Shown here: positions 35,044-45,100 of the stretch, piece by piece
How positions within the stretch are numbered: the first letter of the stretch is position 1
Layout of the letters: each line of letters starts with the position of its first letter
DNA from: Dactylonectria macrodidyma
Lineage: Eukaryota > Ascomycota > Sordariomycetes > Hypocreales > Nectriaceae
Length of the DNA: 64,000 bases
Direction of reading: 5' to 3'
NCBI GenBank assembly: GCA_020744425.1
Contig: JAGMUV010000004.1
Span: forward strand, 4,464,001-4,528,000
Notes under the pieces: model-generated
The model's input: only the letters and a program-made list of their open reading frames with translations
Told to the model about the DNA's origin: nothing
The model's database searches: none
Program-made: the position numbers and the translations under genes

Positions 35044-36903
35044 ACGTATGTAATAAGCATGCAGCGCATCCAAGTATGCAGCGCACTTTTCCTAACCTTC
35101 AATACAAGAACTTAAATAAAAACACAACACAGCATTTAATTAATTAAAACTAATCGCTATACTCTTCCTCAGATATCTCAATAACAACCTGACAGGTCCT
35201 TGCATTATGACCAGTCTTTCTATAAGTTCCATAGCGCCTTTCCTTCGGTCGCGCCGACCCTCCTTGGCCACCACTTTTCGATGATTCAGCGTGTACCTGC
35301 GTATTGACATCTATTTAATCAATTGCTTCCCTTCCCTCTTCTACAGTCATCTTCCCTCTATTCTGTAGGCGGGTTCTTTTTGCTCTGCGCCGCTTACTAA
35401 GGGTCTCATTTGCCTGTCGAAGGATCTGGTTCTCAGACTTTAATAATGCCATTTAATGCATTATTGCCTTTATTCCCTTAGAAAATGACTCAAGCGCCTC
35501 AAGGATAGATGCTAGAGAGCTGCTCTAATGCCTTCTCACTCGTCTTTTAAGGTATTCAGACTGCAAGCTAGCCTTAAGCACAGTCTTTGGGGTCTTTAAG
35601 ACCCAAGGGTCAGGGAGGCTGACATCCTCCTCAGCCGGTGTTAGAGTCCGTAGCTACACATCAAGCTTTGATATGACATTTTCTAGGTCTAAAGGAGCAA
35701 GCCCAGCCCCTCGAAAACCCCCTTTGATATTGCTCGCCGTCATAGCGGCTTGGTAGGCAGCATAAAAGGCTAGGAAGAACTCAGTCTTTAAAACGTAGGT
35801 TATAGAGCATCTGATCAACCGCTCAATTTCTCAACCGTAGGCTTTTTTAAGCGGCCCAAAGCACCCAACATCAAGAGGCTGAAGTAAATGAGACGAATGA
35901 GGCAGCATACAAAGCGTAATAATGTGGTTCTCTTCACAATATTTCTCAAAGTCGACTGAGTGGTGACTTTCATGTCCGTCAAGGATCAGAAAACAATAGC
36001 GACCGGTTAATCGATTCTTCGTATGCTAGTTAAAGTGCTTGAGCCACTAAAGACCTATTTCATTATCAGTCCAGCCATTTAGAGTTATTGTAATAGCTCA
36101 ATCGCCCGGGAGGTTGCTTTCCCGGTACCAGCTAGCGAGGTAATATTAGCCCACAACCACGATGAACGGCTGGATCGCCCAGCCTTCCGCATTGATCGCC
36201 TGAATGACCGTAACCCATTCCCGGTTTCCAGGCTGGACTGATTTCGGGTTTCCACGCCTATCTGCGCCTATAACAACCATTCCGCTTACGATTATGCCCA
36301 TCATAAAGCCAGTCTCATCAAAGTTGTAGATATCAGCTAGGTCGATACCATATTTCGCGATTGTGTTCTCCACGAGCCTGAACCAGTCACGAATAATAGT
36401 CAGATCTTCGCATTTAGCTCTTTGATAGTCGTATTTACGAAAAAAACGCGTCTTAAGCTCTTAGTGTCGCCTGACGAAGTTAGAAGCCCAGCGCTTGCCG
36501 ACAGGTGACGCGTCGCGGTCGGCGAGCAGTCGGTTGGCCATTTCTTCAACACCACGCAGTCGCGGGGGAAATCCTCGCGAATCCAGATCAAGAATGAACT
36601 GAATAATGATCTGTTCCTCTAGATCAGATAGGCAACGCGATTTCGGGATCCAATCGCGTCGAGATTGAATGCCATTCTGTCGGCGACGAAGCCTTTGCTC
36701 CTTGACGTCATAGGTGCTAGCAGCGCTTCGGACACTTAATTTTGGGTCATTTTGAAGGGCTTGAAGGGCAAGAAGGGTTTTTGCTTCGGTATTTGACTGT
36801 AACATGTTGGGTGGTTAAGAAATGTGTGTTTAAATAAAAAGATGAGAGTTTTTAGGGAAAATGCGCCGCATACTTGGATGCGCCGCATGCTTATTACACA
36901 CGT
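35044..36903 (-). mobile_element. Fot1/Pogo-type Tc1-mariner element
   Basis: The 1860 bp element is flanked by TA dinucleotides (35042-35043, 36904-36905) and has long terminal inverted repeats starting ACGTATGTAATAAGC on the left and ACGTGTGTAATAAGC on the right. Each repeat holds a doublet ATGCRGCGCA-TCCAAGT-ATGCRGCGCA. The length is typical of Fot1/Pot2 elements. It encodes a DDE_1 transposase on the minus strand. Confidence 0.88.
35150..36805 (-). pseudogene. Fot1/Pogo transposase, inactivated
   Basis: The start MLQSNTEAKTLLALQALQ at 36805 leads into a psq/CENPB-type DNA-binding region. The DDE_1 catalytic blocks IYNFDETGF (near 36315) and LILDGHESHHS (near 35980) and the LQPLDV block follow. 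The C-terminus YRKTGHNARTC is a zinc knuckle in which both leading cysteines are now tyrosine, a TGT to TAT change expected from RIP on the other strand. Several in-frame TAA/TAG codons (for example after FVRRH near 36460) prevent expression. The other ends of the element are intact, so it could still be mobilised by a relative. Confidence 0.85.
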
Positions 36904-37586
36904 TAGGCTTTTTAATAAGTATTAATATTATTAAATATCTTTAGAATATTATTTAAAATAATATAAGGCTAGGTCTTATATAAGGCCTTATATAAAGTAT
37001 AAGAATAATAGTAATTGCTTTTAAAGCTACTTAAAGCTTCTTATACTAAGGCCTTTATATCCTTATATAGACTACTATATATTCATACCTTAAAGAAGCT
37101 TAAGGAAGAAGGGCAGGCCATTTTATTAAAGCATTTTTATCCCTATTAGCACTTAAAGCAAGATATAGCTTAATTATAGCTAATGCTAGAGCTTAGAGCA
37201 GTCTTAAAGCAGCTTAACTAAAGATATAATTAGCTAATAATAAGTATAAAGCGAGAGCTTAATATATTTAAAGTAATTAAAGCCATACTATAGCTAAAAG
37301 CATAGTCTAAATATAGTAAATATTATATATTAGATTATATAATGACTTTAAAAGCATACTTTCTATAATATAAAGAACTCTTCTAATTATTAGGATTAAT
37401 AATAGTAATAATAATATAAATAATTAAAAAAATAGTAATAATAATAATAATACTAATAACTATAAAGATAATAGTAGTCTAAATAATAATAAATTAGATA
37501 AAAGTAAGTTTAATAATAGTAAACTATATAATAATAAATAAAATAATAGTAGTTTAGGAATTAGTAAACTATATAATAATAAGCTA

Positions 37587-38011
37587 ACGTATATAATAAG
37601 CTTGCGTGACAAATAAGTAAGCGTAACATTCTAATTTCCACCTTAAACTACAGTTTTAAAATAATTCTTAAAAATTCAAATTAAGCCTAAAATAAATAAG
37701 ATTTTTACCCTAGCTTATTTATAAAATATATTATTTTTAAGAATTTTTTTAGAATATATATATTTATAGCGCTAGCAGTATCAAATTCGCACTGTTTATT
37801 GCACTATATTTATTTATAACTAGCTTTATAATTTATTTAAAAATATAGAAAAAAGACTAGCTTATTAGCTTTTTAGTTAAATATCTAAAGTTAATTTCCT
37901 AAAAATCTCAGAATTATAAAGCCTGTTTTAGAAATTTTAAAGTTTACACTTTTAAATATATAGTATAAGTATTATACAAGCTTATTTATTACACAAGCTT
38001 ATTATATACAT
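37587..38011. mobile_element. MITE related to the Fot1/Pogo family (copy 2)
   Basis: About 425 bp flanked by TA. The left end is ACGTATATAATAAGC and the right end is the inverse with ATGT. Each end contains a doublet of AATAAGCTTG-like units. The AT-rich core includes TAGCGCTAGCA followed by AAATTCGCACT, shared with the copy at 42306-42713. Confidence 0.75.
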
Positions 38012-38234
38012 TAGATATTTACAGTTTAAGAATTTACAAACTGTAAAGTCCTTATATATAAAATATATAACTGATAAGGAAATATCTCCTTTAGCTCTTA
38101 CTAGATAAGACTATAAATAACATATTCATAATCTCCTGATTTTTAGCTTTATAACGGTATATATTATGCCTCAGAAAGCCTATCTTCCTTATATTATAAC
38201 TACAAAAGACATCTATAATAAGAACCTTCAATAA

Positions 38235-38590
38235 GGTTAGAGTTCAAGCATCAGACATACGTCCAACAGTCCTAAAACTCGGGACATGTCTTACCCGGTT
38301 TTACTATGACAAATTGTCCAAATCCCCTGTTAGATTGGACATGTGACTGGACAGCAATCTCTCTATAAAGCTGGGGCTTTTCTCTAGCCAGTCCAGATGG
38401 ATTATTATCATCAATACATGCATTTCTCAACCAATCACTTCAAACTGACTACCTTTCTAATCGTCTTTTCCTGCTCTTTCTGAATCTTCAATCCCTTTCC
38501 TGATTGGTCAATTCCTTGACCCACAATCGCCGAGTTCTACCAATAACCTTCCACTCCTTCCACTCCTTCCACTGCTGTAGCCTTTACACA
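38235..38590. repeat. Normal-GC island resembling an LTR fragment
   Basis: A sharp rise in GC content within AT-rich DNA. It has a TATAAAG box near 38368 and pyrimidine-rich runs downstream, as in retrotransposon LTR promoters, and ends in a triplicated CTTCCACTCC-like run near 38550. No clear ends or target duplication were found, so the LTR call is tentative. Confidence 0.3.
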
Positions 38591-39686
38591 AACTATATAA
38601 TAATTAACTAAATAGTAATAGTATATATAATAATAAAGTAAATAGTAAGAGTCTAAGTAATAGTAATAGAAATAAAAGTAATAATATTAGTACTAGAACT
38701 TAAATATAATAACCTATAGACTATCTATTAAAGATATATTAAAATAAGAAAAGCTTAATATAAAGCACAGTCTTATAATAATATTAAGACTAATTAATAG
38801 TATTAAAAAGTAATAGATTTACCTTAATAATATAATAAAGTAAACTATAAATAATATCTTAATTAAAAGTAAATAAGTAAGTAATATAAAGTATAAAAAG
38901 GCTTTAAAAACTAGACTAAAGAAAAGATAATAGTATATCTAGATTAGAGTAAGGCAGAAGAGGATTAGGCTAAGGCTTAGGTAGTGGCTAAGATAGAAAG
39001 CAACCCTTTTTCTAATAGAAAAGGTATGTATAAGATCTAAGAGGTGGCTGCAGCGGATTATAAAGCATAGGAGGCTTTCTATTCAGGTAGGTAGGTAACT
39101 AGGAATTTATTACGGATTTGAACGCTGCACGTAGTAGCTCCTGAGAACTGCAGTTATATGTGTAGAAGGGGGGCGCGTAAATATTAGTCAGCAGGGCGCG
39201 CAAAATTAAATGCGCGCCCGGGCGCCTCTGTATTAGGCGCCCGGGCTACGGGCCGGCTTATGTAAACCAAAGGAAGACGCTAAAAAATGGCAATCATGAT
39301 ATAAAAGGGTCACTTTTTCGGCTTTTTTCAGATCGATAGTAGAAAATATAGCGTAATATAGAAAATACTAAAAGTTTCTCATGGCTCAAGGAAGTCAATT
39401 TATTGGCGGGGTCTTACTTAGCTTACTTAACTTCACAGAACCCCCAACTTAACTTACTTAAGTGCCAGCGAGCCCAAACTTACTCAAATTAACTTGACTT
39501 AACGGCAGCGCTGGTCAAGGGCATAACTAGCCTTTATAGGTGTCTCGAAATCGATACAAGTCTGAGAACCTACAGCATGCCTGAGGCGGGATTGGTGTGG
39601 CTACTGAACCTGTAATGTCCGATCCTTACAATAATCCGCGCCCTCTCAACCGGATGGCCATTCGCGAATTGATTCTTCGTGCCTGA

Positions 39687-40692
39687 GCGGGAAAGGAGGC
39701 CGCGCAAGCCCCTTGATCGAAGTTCTTTATCAATGCAGATAACTACCATCCATTTATATAGATGGAACATCTTAGATTCAATCGCAGTTCATTCTAAGTG
39801 CTCTCATCATATGGGTATAGATCGGTAGCGGTAGCAATCGCGGAAGAATCTAGGAGGCGTTAGTAGTAGAAAAAGGCAACGCACTTGAAATGCCAGTATC
39901 TAGATTAGGATATGTGGCCTTTATATGGGTTCCTCTAGGCAGCATGCTCAGTATTACATCTGATCATAAAGAAGTGGTTAGTCAGAGTAGGCGCGTTTAA
40001 GAGTCACTGTTAACCTACGCATCTCTCAGCAACTTTTTTTCTTTTAGCAGTTTATGCATTTGATAATCGTACTATGGAACAGAGCCGTGGTACGGTTGGC
40101 CACAGCGATGACATGATGGGCATAGATTTGGCACCCTAGAGGTAACTTCTTCGCGGGGCTGATCATCATTGGCTTACCCACCACACCAAGGCCAATCAAC
40201 CCCAAAGAGGCGGTGATAAGTCTGTTGTCGACGAGTGAAGCCATTACCACCCGCGTTTCAACCAGTTAAGATACTAAGCCTTGACTTGGATTCATGGCGA
40301 GTGCAATAAGCCCCCCTCCATACACCAAGCTAAGACGAGGCCGAGATAGGTGGCGGTAGCGTGTCGGCCAACGGTTGGCTCCACATGAGGGGTTGATTAA
40401 ATGGATATTCGAGTGCCGTAGAACCTTTCATAACAAACTCCACTGTTACTCAAGCATACATTCCATGTGGGGGAGGGGGCGGAGAGTCCTAGATCAATCC
40501 CTTCGAGTCACCAAAAATCCCACGCGACTAAACATGTTTTTGGGGCGTACAATGTAGATATGTAAGTGTATGAGGCACCCATCGCTGGCAGCTGACGTTT
40601 CCATGAGAAGGAATCGCAACCAGTATTTCCCTCCTCAATCTTCACCAGGACAGAGCTTGTTTGTATCGAGTCCGAGAAATGCACAGGAAGCG
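39687..40692. other. Intergenic region with a dehydrogenase relic
   Basis: Apart from the relic at 40044-40244, nothing coding is recognised between the end of the broken maleylacetate reductase and the metallo-beta-lactamase gene. A full TGCGGGGT octamer was not seen here. Confidence 0.5.
40044..40244 (-). pseudogene. 3-hydroxyisobutyrate-dehydrogenase-like N-terminal relic
   Basis: About 65 codons read MASLVDNRLITASLGLIGLG, then VVGKPMM and AKKLPLGCQIYAH. GLIGLGVVGKPM is the cofactor motif of the hydroxyisobutyrate / 6-phosphogluconate dehydrogenase family, and AKKLP-QIY also fits fungal members. The frame stops at once after INC, and no further domain follows on that strand. It is a truncated leftover, not a gene. 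The family call is moderate because only the N-terminus remains. Confidence 0.45.
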
Positions 40693-41749
40693 ATGGCACT
40701 ATCAACAGTCCAGGTGCATGCCCTTTCTGGTGGCCATCTGACTCTTCCAGAGTCGCAGTTCGTCCGTCCAGCCTCCGATACAGCCCGCCAGACAGTCCCA
40801 TCGTTATGCTTTCTAGTGCAGCATGAATCTCCCACTACTAGCAAGACGACCCGTATCGTCTTCGATCTAGGCGTTCGTCGGGATCCCAGCCGCTATTCAG
40901 AGCCTATCCGCCGACACATCGCAACCCGCCAACCATTGAAAACAGATCCAGATGTTGTCGAGAGCCTGAAATTGGGTGCACTGACTCCAGACGATGTCGA
41001 CTATGTCATATACTCTCATGTACGTCCTGCAGCGACTATACCAATGGCCGTTTAGAAATGCTTCGTCACTGCAATCCTTATACCACTTTATTTCTAACTT
41101 TTAATACCAGGTCCATTGGGACCATGTTGGCGAGCCAAACGACTTTCTTCGCAGTACTTTCGTAGTTGGGCACGGATCTCTTGACCTACTACGGGGCAAC
41201 GCACCAAACTTGCGTGGAGGCCATTCGTATTTCGAACCAGACTTACTTGACCCTCATCGAACCATCGAGCTCCCTGACCCAAATACACATGGAACAACTC
41301 AGGGGAAAGCCCAGGCGTCTGAAAACCACCCGGCTTTGGTGGAATCAGCTGGAATCAATCTTTGCGGGCCATGGCGCGAATTTGAAAATTTCCCCTCGGC
41401 ACTGGATGTTTTCGGAGATGGAAGCCTCTACATCATTGACGCCCCAGGTCATCTTCCTGGGCATATAAACCTTCTCGCACGCACCTGCGGAGATGGCAAT
41501 GACATCAAATGGGTCTACCTTGCTGGCGATGCCTGCCACGATCGCCGTATCATGCGTCACGAAAGAGACATTGGACAGTGGCAGGATGCAGAGGGCCATT
41601 TATGCTGCATCCATGCTGATCTCGAGAAATCCATGTCAACTATGGAAAGAATCAGGAAGCTAGAAAGTAAAGGCATTGAGACGATTTTTGCGCACGATGT
41701 GGAGTGGGAAAACAACAAGATGAATAGCCATCGATTTTTGGGGGCTTGA
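40693..41749 (+). CDS. Metallo-beta-lactamase-fold hydrolase (AttM lactonase-like)
   Basis: Exons 40693-41019 and 41111-41749 give 321 aa. The zinc-binding motif is SHVHWDHVG, with the intron placed exactly before VHWDH. DAPGHLPGHIN supplies the next histidine, LAGDACHD the bridging aspartate, and FAHDVEW the last histidine, so the active site is complete. Fungal relatives hydrolyse lactones or lactams; some serve in detoxification clusters. The start MALSTVQVHAL is chosen by family alignment; the frame is open upstream to 40570. It stands between two ruined catabolic genes yet shows no lesion, which suggests an independent role. Confidence 0.85.
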
Positions 41750-42104
41750 TCATTGCGTTGTTGATTGTAGGCTTTGGTATGAGACTTGTCTAGCACGTGC
41801 CACTAATTGATTCGAGCCATCAAACCATGAGAGCTGTGTCATGTATGGTCTCACCCACTATGACATATCGATGAAAGCCCCATCGATTCACTCTTCGGTT
41901 GCCCATGCCAGTCCTCTGTATCTTCAGGTGGAGGTGAGGGGGATGTCCGTGTGCAACTCCTGTTTGTCTGTATGTGGGGCACTTGAGCACCCCCACCATC
42001 TTGTTGGAAACAGCAAGCCAAGAGCGAGGATCGATGGCAACTAAACGCCGTAGGTGGGGCCTGTTTTGCGGGGTATTTTCTCGTAAATCACACGAACTCT
42101 CAAG
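41750..42104. promoter_or_regulatory. Spacer with TGCGGGGT octamer
   Basis: No gene is recognised. TGCGGGGT lies at 42067-42074. If the 882 bp element that follows is removed, this octamer sits about 120-130 bp before the hydroxyquinol dioxygenase ATG. Confidence 0.5.
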
Positions 42105-42986
42105 TACCCGTTGGCAATGTGGAGCAAGCCGCCTACCAACCTCGTCCCGAGGTTGGTTCTAAAAACCCTTATCAGCTCCTTCAATAATTATTACCTTTTT
42201 AAGATAAAATACCTCTTTTGACCCCTTTTCTACCTTTAATCTTATGACATAAATTCTTCTAAAAATAATATCAAACTTTATAAATAGAGAGTTTTGAAAT
42301 ATATAACGTATATGTCACTCATGCGTCGCAGTGAGATTTTCACTTTAAATTACAATTTTTAAAAAATCCTAAAAAATTTAAATTAAACCTAAAATAGCTA
42401 GGATTTTTAAATTAAATTATTTATAATATAACTTATTTTTAAGAATTCTTTTAAGTTTTATATATTAATAGCGCTAGCACTATTAAATTCGCACTATACT
42501 TTTTACTATTTTTATTTATAACTAGTTTAATAATTTTTTTTAAAAATCTTAAAATATTACTAACTTATTAACTTTTTAGTTAAATATCTAAAATTAATTT
42601 CTTAAAAATCCTATAATTATATATACCCTTTTAAAAAATTAAGGTTTTTAATTTTGGGTGTATAGTATAGGTGCGACGCATGCTTGGATGCGACGCATGA
42701 GTGACATATACGTTATTAGTTTTTATATATTTATTTTTTAAAAATAAAAATAAATAAAATAATTTTTTAAACTTTTATTAAAAATAAATAAGTAAGCTTA
42801 TCTTAAAGTTTTTAACTTATTAAATCTATTAGTATTTTTTAATAATGTTATATACCTATAGAGCGAGCAGAATAGAAGGCTAAAAAGGGGTATTTTATAT
42901 TAAAGAGGTGATAATTATTTAAGGGTTTTTGGGACCAACCTCGGGACGAGGTTGGTAGGCGGCTTGCCCCACAATGCCAACGGGTA
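42105..42986. mobile_element. 882 bp element with long terminal inverted repeats
   Basis: Left end TACCCGTTGGCA and right end TGCCAACGGGTA continue inward as an inverted repeat of about 90 bp that includes GCCGCCTACCAACC and an internal palindrome (AACCTCGTCCCGAGGTT). CTCTCAAG precedes the left end directly (42097-42104) and occurs 5 bp beyond the right end (42992-42999), possibly an 8 bp target duplication with a 5 bp end difference. The interior is AT-rich and holds a MITE. It has no coding capacity. Confidence 0.65.
42306..42713. mobile_element. MITE related to the Fot1/Pogo family (copy 1)
   Basis: 408 bp flanked by TA, with perfect terminal repeats ACGTATATGTCACTCATGCG. The right end carries the doublet ATGCGTCGCA-TCCAAGC-ATGCGTCGCA, with the same build and spacer as the Fot1 element at 35044. 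It is nested in the 882 bp element. Confidence 0.8.
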
Positions 42987-43085
42987 ATGTTCTCTCAAGC
43001 CGATCCTCTGACACGGGCTTACATGGTGTTTCCAGTGCCTTTCAAGCACATCTCGGTTTTCACTATCTTGCCACCGTGAGAAATC

Positions 43086-44028
43086 ATGAGCCCAATCCAG
43101 CAACGACTGCCCGAGTTAAACGATTTAGCCACGGATAATATCACGGAAAATGTCCTGTAGGTCAATCATCAACGTTCAAATGCTCGCCTCAAATACGTGC
43201 TTGAGAGGCTCGTGGTACATGTGCACGACTTCGCACGGGAAACCCGGCTGAGCACTGAGAAATTGATGGCTGGCATCCAATTTCTCACCCAGGTTGACCA
43301 AACATGCCCAGACGTACGCCAGGAATTTGTCCTCCTGTCAGACATCCTCAGGCTCTCGCTACTGGTGGATAGCATCGACCATCCGAAACCTCCGGCCGGC
43401 ACAGAAGGAAGAGTTTTAGGACCATTTCGCGTTCATGAAGCACCGAGTGTGCAAAACGGTGATGGGATTTCCTGAGATGCAGACGGGGAACCATGCCTGG
43501 TACTCTGCACTGTTAAAGACACCACTGGATGTCCTATTCAGGATGTGAAGGTTGCTATCTGGGAGACAGATAGCAAGGTTTTCTACGACGTATAATACGG
43601 AGAGAGTCAAGAAGCTGATAACAGATGCGTCATAAGGAGCGATCCTACTAGCTCCCTTTGGTTCGAGGCAATCGTGCCAGTGCCGTATCCTATCCCTAAT
43701 GATGGGCCGGTGGGGAAGCTACTATGCATCCTGGGTAAAACACCCCTACAGACCGAGCCACATGCACTTTATGTTTGACAACCAAGGATTTGACCCTTTG
43801 ATAACGTGAGCCGGACCGAGAAATTTGTGCAGGCCACATCATTAGACTCAAGGCTGACTGAATAGCGCTCTCTATATCAAAGACTCCCTTTACGAAAATT
43901 CAGACGCTGTGTTTGGCGTCAAGGCGGTGCTTGTTGTGCAGCTGGAGCCGGTGGACGATGTGCAGGCGAGAACTTACGGTGTGAAGGAGGGAACAAAGCT
44001 TTTGCGTTATGACTTCGTACTGGATTAG
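43086..44028 (+). pseudogene. Hydroxyquinol 1,2-dioxygenase (intradiol), inactivated
   Basis: From MSPIQQRLPELNDLATDN at 43086, the frame gives the family's N-terminal helical domain (LERLVVHVHDFARETRLS, then DVRQEFVLLSDI). The catalytic domain follows with KPPAGTEGRVLGPF, VAIWETDS, IVPVPYPIPNDGPVGKLL, HPYRPSHMHFMF and a C-termin­al EGTKLLRYDFVLD. The iron-ligand blocks (tyrosines, HMH) are recognisable. The active enzyme opens 1,2,4-trihydroxybenzene to maleylacetate. Lesions are TAG at 43158-43160, TGA at 43473-43475, TAA near 43591 and a frameshift near 43735; a GTGAGC intron near 43805 seems retained. Two stops replace glutamine codons, matching CpA to TpA. It is functionally linked to the broken maleylacetate reductase. 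Confidence 0.88.
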
Positions 44029-45100
44029 AAGAAGAGGCAAAGTCCTTGCGAGCTAAAAACAGTATGAAAGCGGTGCAATCGTGAGACTTAAAGATGAAGA
44101 TCTCAGATAGACTGCCTGTACCTAATGTTGATTAACTTATCTGCTCACCCTGCCTCTCTAGAGAAAGTTGTTATCCAGTCACTAAATTCACATTCCCTGA
44201 TTCTCTATCTCACTTTAGAATATTTATTTATTTAGTTTTACTTCTTTCCCTAATTCTTTTTTCTCATCTCTAGTTTATTTACTCAAAGACCTTCAGAGGT
44301 ATTGGGAGAATACAGAGCGGGACTCCAGTGCCGTTTGCCACACAAACCTTTACGCTGTTTGGATAGACTCTACAGTCTCCATTTATGAGCTGCTGGCTAA
44401 AAATAATACCTTCGGTTCAGCTGCCTGAGTAAAGAAAACTGGCGGACGGTTAACGTACCCAACCACTCAGGATTTGCTGTCGTCACCCTGTTTGCCCCCA
44501 TGGGCTGCTTTACATTACAAACCACACCGGAAATCTTGGAAAAAGGGTTGCATCTCGCTTGCCTCTCCCCCTTGCCACTCACCACGTGCAGAGGGTCGTC
44601 TCATCGTCATATGCTGAACGGCTGAGAATATGCCGAGTTGATATGTGTTGTGGGGTAGCGGGTCGTCTGGACGGGGTAATGCGGGGTACTATTAATACCT
44701 CGATGTTATGTTGCATCAGATAGGAAGGGTGCATTGTGATGTGAATAGAAGCTCTTGATTTCCATCTAACTGAGGGCTCGCGGCAGACCTATTTGTAGGT
44801 TGCTCTCATAGCTATGATAAGGTTCTCTTGAGACCGGATCCCAAGGGATCCGGGTCTTCGAGACCGGCTTGTCAGGAAGCCGGGTCTTCGAGACCGGTTT
44901 GCTAGAGTCCGAGCCTTTGAGACTCTTCAGTCTTAATAGTTGATAGATGTGACATGTTACTTCACTCCACCCCCGTTTCAACGTGGGGAGTTCCTTTATG
45001 ACCCTTCGATATATTTTCCCTGCCCACTAAGTAGGCTTTCTTCACTGTCACTCTGGTACCGTCACGGGATCTGGCGACACTGTCAGTTTTGTCTCACATC
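44029..45100. other. Intergenic region with octamer and tandem hairpins
   Basis: No gene is recognised. TGCGGGGT lies at 44680-44687, 413 bp before the carboxylesterase ATG. A short array of hairpins lies at 44829-44936. Confidence 0.5.
44829..44936. repeat. Tandem array of four self-complementary units
   Basis: Units of about 30 nt each begin AGACCGG and end CCGGGTCT or a decayed form. The inner stems differ but remain paired: GATCCC with GGGATC, then CTT with AAG. The last unit shrinks to AGACT...AGTCT. It is not CRISPR: this is a eukaryote and the units lack constant repeats. Confidence 0.6.

Larger units (their letters stand above)
33527..39223. mobile_element. 5.7 kb element with 84 bp GC-rich terminal inverted repeats, class unknown
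   Basis: Near-perfect 84 bp inverted repeats (33527-33610 and 39140-39223) begin GCCCGGGCGCGCATTTAATT and include GCGCGCCC boxes. The interior is almost entirely AT-rich sequence without a recognisable transposase of its own, apart from a nested Fot1/Pogo element and a MITE. No clear target duplication is visible. Long repeats would fit a Mutator-like element, but this is only a guess. Confidence 0.6.
31002..39513 (-). mobile_element. hAT-family DNA transposon, 8.5 kb including nested insertions
   Basis: The 8 bp duplication GTCAAGGG lies at 30994-31001 and 39514-39521. The element starts CAGCGCTGCCGCCAAGTCAAG and ends with the inverse, CTTGACTTAACGGCAGCGCTG, giving terminal repeats of about 20 bp with CAG...CTG tips as in hAT elements. 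Both subterminal regions are rich in AACTTACTT-like motifs. Remains of a minus-strand transposase lie at its left end. The middle is filled by a 5.7 kb nested element. Confidence 0.9.
29813..39686 (+). pseudogene. Maleylacetate reductase, split by two transposon insertions
   Basis: Pieces of an iron-type alcohol dehydrogenase family protein (PF00465) appear in order. The N-terminus RVLFGSGTIQQLPSAMEKMN is at 29843-29913. AVLVLSAHPQTDVAERV, GGGSTTGLGK and IPTTYDGSEVTPI follow the solo LTR. EGIRNLAKALP, LHHKLCHTLGGTFSLPHAETH and AYNAPAVPRPMAKLASALP come next. The C-terminus after the hAT element ends with NNPRPLNRMAIRELILRA. The active form reduces maleylacetate to 3-oxoadipate with NAD(P)H in the hydroxyquinol branch. 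Lesions are a 302 bp insertion (29914-30215), a TGA stop at 30438-30440, a frameshift near 30897, loss of a segment before LHHKLCH, an 8512 bp insertion (31002-39513) and a frameshift near 39590. Removing the hAT and one target copy restores the frame at that point, so it landed in coding sequence. Confidence 0.88.

Noticed and set aside
36146..36805. Two separate small genes in the Fot1 region
   Set aside because: Both frames are blocks of one transposase in the same element, separated by stop codons.
44829..44936. CRISPR-like short array
   Set aside because: The genome is eukaryotic, the units are self-complementary and vary, and there are no constant repeats with unrelated spacers.
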